From positions 310,001 to 374,000 of the forward strand of contig NZ_JAFCJS010000007.1 of assembly GCF_018130825.1 (NCBI RefSeq): a DNA stretch of 64,000 nucleotides, given 5' to 3'. Source of the DNA: Bradyrhizobium liaoningense (GTDB lineage: Bacteria > Pseudomonadota > Alphaproteobacteria > Rhizobiales > Xanthobacteraceae). Shown here one piece after another: positions 52,028 through 59,000 of the stretch (the first letter of the stretch is position 1; each line of letters opens with the position of its first letter). A program made the position numbers and the translations under genes. Below the pieces are notes generated by a model. The model did no database searches, was not told where the DNA came from, and saw nothing but the letters and a program-made list of their open reading frames with translations.

Positions 52028-53070
52028 GGGCGATCATCACCATTCTCGCCGTCGCCGCGCTCGCCTCGGTGCCGCTTTGGCTGCGCGATCCCTACCTCCT
52101 CAACGCGCTGATCACGACCGGCATCTTCGTCATCGGCGCGATGAGCCTCAATCTGCTGCTCGGCTTCACCGGCCAGCTCAGCCTCGGCCATATCGCCTTC
52201 TTCGGCATCGGCGCCTATGTGAGCGCGTTGACGTCGCTCGGCTTCGACATCGGCCTGCCCGGAGGTTTTCGTCTTGTCCACGCGCCCTGGCCGCCGATCG
52301 CAGGCTTCGTGCTGGCGATCCTGGTTGCCGGATTGTGCGGCTATTTCGTCGGCCTTCTCTCGTTCCGCGTCCGCGGCGCCTATTTCGTCATCGTCACGAT
52401 CTCCTTTGCCGAGGTGGTCCGGCTGGTCGCGCTGAACTGGGTCGAGCTGACGCAGGGTCCGCTGGCGCTGACTAACATTCCCTCCATCGCGCTGCCATTG
52501 CCCGGCATTGGTGAGCTGACGCTTCGGACCAAGATGCAGAACTACTACCTCGTTCTGGTCGTCGCGCTCATCGCCTATCTCCTGATCGCGCGCCTCGTTC
52601 ACTCCCATTTCGGCCGCTCCATGCGCGGGTTGATGGAGAACGAGACGCTGGCAGTCTCGGTCGGCATCGATGTGACCAGGACTTTGACGATTGCCGCCGT
52701 GATCTCGGCCGCCATCGCCGGCGCAGCCGGCAGCCTCTATGCGCACTACATCCGGATCATCGACCCCGAAGTGTTCGCCTTCATCAATACCGTCACCATG
52801 GTGATCATGGTCATCAGCGGCGGCAAGGGTTCGCTGGCGGGGCCCGTCGTCGGCGGCCTGATCTTCGGGCTGCTGCCGGTCGCGCTGCGGCCGGTGATGG
52901 CGCCGGAAGCGCAGTGGATCGCCTATGGCAGCGTGCTGATGGCCATCCTGTTCGTGCTGCCGCGCGGCATCGTGCCCTCGCTGGCGCAGCGATTGACAAG
53001 GCGCAGGAGTGACACGACGGCGCTGGCGCCGGTCGCTCTCACTGAGACCGGTGCCAAGGAGCCGGCGTGA
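52024..53070 (+). CDS. LIV-type ABC transporter permease (LivM-like)
   Basis: A 348-aa permease. LLLGFTGQLSLGHIAFFGIGAYVSA is the standard LivM motif, and GGKGSLAGPVVGGLIFGLLP the second conserved loop. About ten helices are expected, with a basic C-terminal tail. It pairs with LivH. Its stop TGA overlaps the ATG of the ATPase gene. Confidence 0.93.
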   Translation: MRAIITILAVAALASVPLWLRDPYLLNALITTGIFVIGAMSLNLLLGFTGQLSLGHIAFFGIGAYVSALTSLGFDIGLPGGFRLVHAPWPPIAGFVLAILVAGLCGYFVGLLSFRVRGAYFVIVTISFAEVVRLVALNWVELTQGPLALTNIPSIALPLPGIGELTLRTKMQNYYLVLVVALIAYLLIARLVHSHFGRSMRGLMENETLAVSVGIDVTRTLTIAAVISAAIAGAAGSLYAHYIRIIDPEVFAFINTVTMVIMVISGGKGSLAGPVVGGLIFGLLPVALRPVMAPEAQWIAYGSVLMAILFVLPRGIVPSLAQRLTRRRSDTTALAPVALTETGAKEPA

Positions 53071-53852
53071 TGACCGCGCGCAGCATTGCCATGACGATCG
53101 ATCAGGTCGCGGTTCGCTTCGGCGGGCTGGTCGCGATCTCCGACATGAGCTTTACGGTCGGCGAGGGCGAGATCGTCAGCCTGATCGGCCCGAACGGTGC
53201 CGGCAAGACCACCGCCTTCAACGTCATGACCGGCTTCCTGACGCCGAGCGCGGGCCGTGTCACCTATCAGGGCACGACGCTCACCGGATTGAAGCCGCAC
53301 GAGATCGCCGATCTCGGCCTGATCCGGACCTTCCAGCGCACCAGCGTGTTTCCCAATGATACCGTCTACGACAACCTCCTGATCGGCCTGCATCGTCAGG
53401 GCCGGGTCCGGCTGCTCGACGCCATCCTCGGTCTGCCGGGTGCGCGTGCCTCGGAGCGCCGCTTACGGCAGCGCGCGAGCGAGCTGCTCGAATGGGTCGG
53501 CCTCGAACGCCGCGCCCACGATGCGGCCGGCTCGCTCTCCTATGGCGAGCAGCGCCTCGTCGGCGTCGCGCTGGCGCTCGCGGCGGAGCCGTCGATGCTG
53601 CTGCTCGACGAGCCCGTCTCCGGCATGAACGCCTCGGAAACCCACCGTTTCGTCGAATTGATCCGTGGCATCCGCGACCGCGGCATCACGATTCTGCTGG
53701 TCGAGCACGACATGCCCATGGTGATGACGGTCTCGGACCGCATCGTGGTGCTCAACTATGGCCGCATCATCGCCGAGGGGACGCCTGACGTGATCCGCAA
53801 CGATCCCGCCGTGATCGAAGCCTATCTCGGACATGGAGCCGGACGTGCTTGA
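53070..53852 (+). CDS. LIV-type ABC transporter ATP-binding protein (LivG-like)
   Basis: A 260-aa ATPase. Walker A is GPNGAGKTT, the signature SYGEQRLVGVALAL, and Walker B LLLDEPVSGM. The ATG at 53070 is preferred over GTG 53067 because it overlaps the LivM stop (TGATG). It forms a heterodimer with LivF, whose gene overlaps it by 20 bp. Confidence 0.94.
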   Translation: MTARSIAMTIDQVAVRFGGLVAISDMSFTVGEGEIVSLIGPNGAGKTTAFNVMTGFLTPSAGRVTYQGTTLTGLKPHEIADLGLIRTFQRTSVFPNDTVYDNLLIGLHRQGRVRLLDAILGLPGARASERRLRQRASELLEWVGLERRAHDAAGSLSYGEQRLVGVALALAAEPSMLLLDEPVSGMNASETHRFVELIRGIRDRGITILLVEHDMPMVMTVSDRIVVLNYGRIIAEGTPDVIRNDPAVIEAYLGHGAGRA

Positions 53853-54549
53853 GATTCGCGACGTGGTCTGCGGCTATGGCGGCGTCACCGCGCTGCGCGG
53901 CATTTCGCTCGACGTGAAGGCCGGACAGCTGGTCGCCCTGATCGGCGCCAACGGCGCCGGCAAGAGCACGACGCTGCGCGCGATTTCCGGCCTGGTGCCG
54001 CCGCGCGCCGGGCAAATGAAGTTCGAGGGCATCGACATCACCGGCGCCCGGCCGCCGCGCGTACTGGCGAGCGGCATCGCGCACTGTCCGGAAGGGCGGC
54101 GCGTATTCCCGCACATGAGCGTCGAGGAGAATCTCGACATGGGGGCCTATCTCCGTCGTGGTTCGGGCGCGATCGCGGCCGACCGCGACCGCATCTACAC
54201 GGAATTTCCGCGGCTCGCAGAGCGGCGCCGGCAGGCGGCGGGCACGCTGTCCGGCGGCGAGCAGCAGATGCTGGCGATCGGGCGCGCGCTGATGTCGCGG
54301 CCGCGGCTGATCATGTTCGACGAGCCTTCGCTCGGGCTTGCGCCCAACATCGTCGAGCGCACCTTTGCGATCATCCGCGGCATCCGCGATGCCGGCACCA
54401 CGGTGCTGCTGGTGGAGCAGAACGCCTTCGCCGCGCTCGAGATGTGCGACCACGCCTATCTGCTCGAGAACGGCCGCATCGTGCTGTCTGGTGCCGGCGC
54501 CGAGCTGATCGAGAACGAGCATGTGCGGAAGGCCTATCTCGGTGGATGA
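53833..54549 (+). CDS. LIV-type ABC transporter ATP-binding protein (LivF-like)
   Basis: A 238-aa ATPase with Walker A GANGAGKST, signature LSGGEQQMLAIGRAL and Walker B LIMFDEPSLGLAP, all diagnostic of LivF. The gene begins 20 bp before the LivG stop in another frame, and the following Rieske gene begins within its last codons. Confidence 0.94.
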   Translation: MEPDVLEIRDVVCGYGGVTALRGISLDVKAGQLVALIGANGAGKSTTLRAISGLVPPRAGQMKFEGIDITGARPPRVLASGIAHCPEGRRVFPHMSVEENLDMGAYLRRGSGAIAADRDRIYTEFPRLAERRRQAAGTLSGGEQQMLAIGRALMSRPRLIMFDEPSLGLAPNIVERTFAIIRGIRDAGTTVLLVEQNAFAALEMCDHAYLLENGRIVLSGAGAELIENEHVRKAYLGG

Positions 54550-54874
54550 CGAGGCCGGGTGGATTGCGGTCTGCGATCTCGACCGGCTGAAGCTCGAGGC
54601 GATCGTCCGCGTCGCCGGGCGCGACCTGCTCGTGATCTGGAACGAGGGCGATGTGGTCGCCTGCGAACGTGCGTGCCCGCACGAACAGGCGGATCTCGCC
54701 TTGGGGCGGGTGACGGCGGGGCGGCTGCATTGCCCGCGTCATGCGGCATCGTTCGATTTGCGCGACGGAGCGATCACCGCGGGATGGCCAAGCCCGCCGT
54801 TACGGCTCCATCCGGTGCGGATCACGAGCGGGCAAATCTGGATTGAGGCGGAGCAGCGGCAACCGGGCCGATGA
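54542..54874 (+). CDS. Rieske 2Fe-2S ferredoxin
   Basis: A 110-aa stand-alone Rieske protein. The cluster ligands are in ACPHEQADL and HCPRHAASFD, the C-x-H...C-x2-H pattern with 16 residues between. It has no oxygenase catalytic domain, so it is an electron carrier. The GTG at 54542 overlaps the LivF stop; an ATG at 54521 would add seven non-homologous residues. As the last gene of the MarR-controlled operon it may pass electrons to or from the hydroxylase, or serve a Rieske or cytochrome oxygenase encoded elsewhere. Confidence 0.87.
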   Translation: MDDEAGWIAVCDLDRLKLEAIVRVAGRDLLVIWNEGDVVACERACPHEQADLALGRVTAGRLHCPRHAASFDLRDGAITAGWPSPPLRLHPVRITSGQIWIEAEQRQPGR

Positions 54875-54921
54875 TGGCATCATGCTCCTGTTTTGCCCGA
54901 CGGGTCAAAGCCACGCGTGGC
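54871..54921. repeat. three inverted repeats in a convergent gap, possible interspersed repeat or terminator
   Basis: ATGATG-G-CATCAT (54871-54883), TTG-CCCG-A-CGGG-TCAA (54893-54908) and the perfect palindrome GCCACGCGTGGC (54910-54921) follow one another in the 107-bp convergent gap after the Rieske gene. The rest of the gap (54922-54981) is notably AT-rich and ends in a T run at 54978-54983. The block could end transcription in both directions. The TTGCCCGACGGGTCAA core resembles, from memory only, sequences repeated in Bradyrhizobium intergenic regions. Confidence 0.5.
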
Positions 54922-54981
54922 GTGAATTCACCTTTAGAAACAAGGGCGTTCTACTGTGCATGGGGTTGTTTTCGAACTTTT

Positions 54982-55842
54982 TTAATCCAGCAGCCGGCGC
55001 GCGGCCTCCACCAGCACGCCGTCCGCCCGCCGCAGCGCCTCGAGAATGGTGAAGTGATCGGCGCCCTCGACCGCAATGAGCTTGCCCGGCGCTCCCGCCG
55101 CCGCGCGCTTCTCGTGGAAGTCGATTGAATCGCACACCAGCGCCGGCAGCTCGCCGCTGCCGTAGGCAATGTCGAGGCGCTTTGGCGTCACCGGCAGGCG
55201 CAAGGGCGAAAGCGTTGCGATCTCCTCGTCCGTCAGCTTCAGCGCGGTGTTGAGCCCGGTATCGCGGATCGGTGCGAGATCGTAGACGCCCGAGAGCGCG
55301 AGCCCGGCATGGACGCGCGGATGGTTCAGCGCCATCGCGACGAGATGGGCACCAGCCGACCAGCCCGACAGGATGACCGGCCCTGCGACGCCATGGGATG
55401 CGCCGTGCGCCGCGAGCCAGTCGAGCGCACGGGGGATCTCGGCGACGATGTCGGTCATGGACACCTCAGGCGCCAGCGAATAGCCGGGAATGGCAACCGA
55501 CCAGCCATGTGCGGCGGCGCCTTCGACCAGCATGGCGAACAGCTCGCGCGAATTGCGCTGCCAATAGCCGCCATGCACGAACACCAGGCAAGGCGCATCG
55601 GGCTTTGCGGCCGGGTAGAGATCGATCTTGTTGTTCGCCCGCTCGCCGTAAGGCAAATCGAGATGGGATTTTAGCGTGCCCCGCAGTTTGGCCGAAGCTT
55701 CATTGCGTTCGGCAATCAGCGCCGGGCTGTTCTTGACGGCCGCGTTGTTGTCATAGGCGGCGCTGCGTTCCGCCTGGGACAACTCGGCCCATTTGCTGCG
55801 GGGATCGAGTGGCCGATGCGTCGAGCTTGTGGTGTTGACCAT
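54982..55842 (-). CDS. alpha/beta hydrolase (kynurenine formamidase/esterase-like)
   Basis: A 286-aa alpha/beta hydrolase. The oxyanion motif HGGYW is followed by the nucleophile serine in GWSAGAH, and the catalytic histidine is in GADHFTIL near the C-terminus. The HGGYWQ and GWSAGAHL motifs are those of the bacterial arylformamidase-like branch (carboxylesterase/lipase, HSL-related). No signal peptide is visible. It lies next to the N-heterocycle operon but on the opposite strand and beyond a likely terminator, so a link is uncertain. Confidence 0.88.
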   Translation of the reverse strand: MVNTTSSTHRPLDPRSKWAELSQAERSAAYDNNAAVKNSPALIAERNEASAKLRGTLKSHLDLPYGERANNKIDLYPAAKPDAPCLVFVHGGYWQRNSRELFAMLVEGAAAHGWSVAIPGYSLAPEVSMTDIVAEIPRALDWLAAHGASHGVAGPVILSGWSAGAHLVAMALNHPRVHAGLALSGVYDLAPIRDTGLNTALKLTDEEIATLSPLRLPVTPKRLDIAYGSGELPALVCDSIDFHEKRAAAGAPGKLIAVEGADHFTILEALRRADGVLVEAARRLLD

Positions 55843-55965
55843 GGAATCTCCGGGCGGCCTATCGTGGCTGTGATCGGCGTCGTGCTCTCCTGTCTGCCAC
55901 GAATCCCGCGCGAATAGAACGTCGCTCGCGCTCAGGCGAGGAATGCGCCGCTCGCGGGACTCTGC

Positions 55966-57501
55966 TCAGCCGGCGGTCGATGGGCTTGTTCGCGGCGACA
56001 GGATAGCCGACGGAAACTGACGCGCGAAGGCACGCGTCTTGGGCTGAACCCGCGATCCGTCGATCACCTCGAGCCGGCCGCAGCGGTTCAGCGTGTGCAG
56101 CTTCCGGCCGGGCCATAGCGGTCCGGGCTTCAGCGAATGGCGGACGATCTGTTTGAACGTCGTCGGCGATAGCTCGATAATTTCCGCCAGCGCCAGCCCT
56201 GCGCCGTAGCCTTCGGCGCAGTCCTGCACCGGGCGCCACAGTTTGCCATCGATGGTGACAAAATTCCCGGCGGGTCGCGCGCTGGCGCGATCGATCATAA
56301 CAGGGTTGCTGGCGTGCGGCAGCCAGGGACCGAGCAGGTGCTCGGCGTAATAGATCGCGAGCGAATCCGAATAGCCGCCGCTGCCGTCGCGCCAGGCGCC
56401 GAACAGATAATAGAGGCCGTTGCGCTGCGTGATCGTCGCATCGGCGAGCTCGAGGCCTGCCAGCAGCGTCGCGTGCCGCTCCCACTTGTCCGGAAACCGG
56501 ACGCATTTGTAGAGCGCGACGTCGCCGGCAAGCGAGCTCTCCGGAATCATCCACAACTCGCCATTGTCCTCGATCAGGAACGGGTAGGACAGATGCCAGG
56601 GCTCTTCCAGCACCGGCACGACCTCGCCGATCGGGCCGGTGTCGCCGAACTCGATCGCCGAGATAATTCCCTTGCCGACGCGGTGATCGAGATCCTCGAA
56701 GAAGACGAATGTCCGTCCGCGCCAGGTGACGGGGAAGGGGTCGGCGTAAAAGTGGTTTCCGGGATCGCCGAGCACAGTCCAGCCCGGCCCTGAGAGATCC
56801 CCCGTCTGCCAGACGCCAGCATTGTCGTTGAAGCGCCACCCGATGTGCCAGTGTGGGGCGTAGCAGCAGAGGCGATAGATCTCCTTGGCGATCGACACGG
56901 CAAGCCCGCGCGCGACATAGCCAGCGGGTCCGCGCTGGCTCGTCGTCGCGGCGGGATACGCAAGCTGCGGCACGATCCGCGGCCGTCCCGATGCGATCGC
57001 CGCCACCATGGTCAGGGTTCGCGCCATGATGGTTTCGAGCGCGCCGCTGAGGCCGGCTGCAATCTCGCTGGACGGGTGACCGCGATCGAGGACCGCGCCG
57101 TCGACCTCGTTGACGATCTCGATCACCGGCAGGTCGCCGGCGAGGATGGCGGCGAGCGCGGCGTTCTCGCCTGCGGCTCCATTGAACCGCGGGCGGAGAT
57201 ACAGCCGGGCAGGGCAGTTCGGGTCCCGCGCTGCGCTGGTGAAATCGACGATCACGTCGGCAGTGCCGGCGCGCGTCTGCGTTCGTTCCGGAATGATCTT
57301 CAGCTTGTCGGCGCCGCCCGCTTTGCCCTTGTGCAGCACCAGGCGTTCGAGTTCGAACAGCATGTCGAGACCCGACGGCCGCGGCTCTGCCGTTGCCGTC
57401 CATGCGATTTGAACCGGCACATCGCGCCCGTCGATCGACAGCGTCCGGCGGTCCATCCACCGCCGCGCATGCTCAATTTCACAGCGAAACTCGATGATCA
57501 T
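55966..57501 (-). CDS. uncharacterised protein with glycosidase-like (GH43-type) beta-propeller domain
   Basis: A 511-aa protein. Residues 1-190 are an alpha/beta region of unclear family (IAWTATAEPRPSGLDMLFELERL). Residues about 215-480 show repeated blade-like motifs typical of five-bladed propellers (HFYADPFPVTWRGRTFVFFEDLD, HLSYPFLIEDNGELWMIPES, NGLYYLFGAW), resembling the domain attached to some glycosyltransferases and formyltransferases. Acidic residues in FYADPFP and FFEDLD could be catalytic as in GH43. No signal peptide is seen. It is 29 bp downstream of the GT4 gene on the same strand, so it probably acts in surface-polysaccharide synthesis or modification. Function is not established. 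Confidence 0.8.
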   Translation of the reverse strand: MIIEFRCEIEHARRWMDRRTLSIDGRDVPVQIAWTATAEPRPSGLDMLFELERLVLHKGKAGGADKLKIIPERTQTRAGTADVIVDFTSAARDPNCPARLYLRPRFNGAAGENAALAAILAGDLPVIEIVNEVDGAVLDRGHPSSEIAAGLSGALETIMARTLTMVAAIASGRPRIVPQLAYPAATTSQRGPAGYVARGLAVSIAKEIYRLCCYAPHWHIGWRFNDNAGVWQTGDLSGPGWTVLGDPGNHFYADPFPVTWRGRTFVFFEDLDHRVGKGIISAIEFGDTGPIGEVVPVLEEPWHLSYPFLIEDNGELWMIPESSLAGDVALYKCVRFPDKWERHATLLAGLELADATITQRNGLYYLFGAWRDGSGGYSDSLAIYYAEHLLGPWLPHASNPVMIDRASARPAGNFVTIDGKLWRPVQDCAEGYGAGLALAEIIELSPTTFKQIVRHSLKPGPLWPGRKLHTLNRCGRLEVIDGSRVQPKTRAFARQFPSAILSPRTSPSTAG

Positions 57502-57530
57502 GTCGAGCCCATCTATTCCAACCTGTCAGG

Positions 57531-58628
57531 TCAAATGACTTGGCCGAGAATTCGAACGTATTCCTCCACCATGGCGTCTACCGAATAGCGCGACCGCAGG
57601 CCTTTGGCGTTTTGTCGCAGCTCATCGCGCAAGGGGTGGTCGGTCAGCAGTTTCAATACGGCCGCCGACAGCTCCGCATGATCGGAGGCATCGACGAACA
57701 GCGCCGTCGGTTTTCCCTCGAACGACAGCACCTCGCGCAGCACGGGAAGATCGGTGACGACGGAGGGAACGCCGGCGTTCGCGGCCTCGACTGCGGCGAG
57801 GCCGAAGGTCTCGGCCTGGGTCGGGAACACGAAGACGTCGAGACAGGCGAGAAAGTCCGCCATCCGGCGCGGGGTGATTTCGCCGAGCAGATGCAGCCTG
57901 TCCGATACTTTCAAATCATCAGCCAGCTGCCTCAGCCGGGCCTCGTCGGCGCCCTGGCCGGCCAGTGCGAGGTGCCAGGACGGCTGGTCCGGCAACAGAC
58001 GAATCGCCGCATCGAGCCGCTTGTGCGGGTGCAGCCGCGCGGCGCAGCCGAGTAGGGTGCAGTCCTGCGGCAGATCGAATTTCGCTCGTGCGGCTTCCTT
58101 CGACAGCGTGAGAGCCTTGTCGTCGAAACCGTGCGGGACATGCACCATGCGCGCGCGATAGGCCGCGGGGTAGCGCGAATATTCGCGCTGCATGTCCTGC
58201 GAGTTGAGGGTGATGCGATCGAAGAAGCCGAGACTGCCCATGACGATGTCGGCGGTACGGACCGGCCAGCTCATCGACAGCGCGGACGAGACCTGATTGG
58301 CGACGACAGGCGCGCGGCAGACGAGGCGAGATACGCCCGCGCCGATGACGTTGCCGAAATGCTGGAACGTCAGGACAGCGTCGGGCCTGGTGGTCCTGAT
58401 ATGACGGCCGAGCGTCCACAGCATCCGCAGCAGCGCCAGCGGATTGCCCGGCCGGCTCGCCGCGCAATAGAGCGTATCCGGCGGCTCGTCGAAGGACTGC
58501 GACTTGCGGAAGAAGAACAGGTGGGTGACGCGGTAGCCGCGCGCGGAGAGGCCGGCACCGAGCAGCCTGGAGATCTCCTGCGCACCCGCGTTCTCGGCCT
58601 GGGTCTGGACGAGGAGCACGTGCGGCAT
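57531..58628 (-). CDS. glycosyltransferase family 4 (GT-B fold)
   Basis: A 365-aa GT4 glycosyltransferase that transfers a sugar from a nucleotide donor. HVLLVQTQAENAGAQEISRLL is the N-terminal acceptor-side motif; AARLHPHKRLDAAI, LLGEITPRRMADFLACLDVFVFPTQAETFGLAAVEAANAGVP contains the E-x7-E donor motif. The ATG at 58628 begins the homology; a GTG at 58721 would add 31 residues without known similarity. It is the first gene of a two-gene unit divergent from the Wzz-like gene. Confidence 0.88.
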   Translation of the reverse strand: MPHVLLVQTQAENAGAQEISRLLGAGLSARGYRVTHLFFFRKSQSFDEPPDTLYCAASRPGNPLALLRMLWTLGRHIRTTRPDAVLTFQHFGNVIGAGVSRLVCRAPVVANQVSSALSMSWPVRTADIVMGSLGFFDRITLNSQDMQREYSRYPAAYRARMVHVPHGFDDKALTLSKEAARAKFDLPQDCTLLGCAARLHPHKRLDAAIRLLPDQPSWHLALAGQGADEARLRQLADDLKVSDRLHLLGEITPRRMADFLACLDVFVFPTQAETFGLAAVEAANAGVPSVVTDLPVLREVLSFEGKPTALFVDASDHAELSAAVLKLLTDHPLRDELRQNAKGLRSRYSVDAMVEEYVRILGQVI

Positions 58629-59000
58629 GGTTGCGCCGCTGTCTGGTCTTGCGAGGACTGCTGCTGTGGACGGCAGCTTCGGTGCATCGCCCAGTTCTGC
58701 GCCTGGTTGGTAGTGGAGCACTGATCCCGACCCGCTAATGAAACGTTCACCTTCTTAACCCCGTACCTACCATGCGAGCATCGCGCGGACACCGACTAGC
58801 AACAAACGGAGTTAATGCGCGCACCGTCGCAACGGCGCTGATCACACGGGAATTCCGCGGGTTTCGGCACAGCGTGAGGCGAGCACGTTAACCAATTGGT
58901 GACGGTCGCGCGAGCGGCGGGTAACCACCGATTAACCATAGATATTTACGGTGGAGCAGGCGACCGAACAGTGTTCGCCAGTTGAATCCGAGTAAAGTCC
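58629..59000. promoter_or_regulatory. divergent intergenic region with TTAACC motifs, including a CtrA-type half site
   Basis: No gene is seen here. TTAACC occurs three times (about 58755, 58888 and 58932). The copy at 58932-58939 is TTAACCAT, which equals the 8-mer half site described for the cell-cycle regulator CtrA in Caulobacter. The perfect palindrome ACCAATTGGT is at 58891-58900. The region is AT-richer than its surroundings and should hold divergent promoters for the glycosyltransferase and the Wzz-like gene. CtrA control is an inference from the motif alone. Confidence 0.4.
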
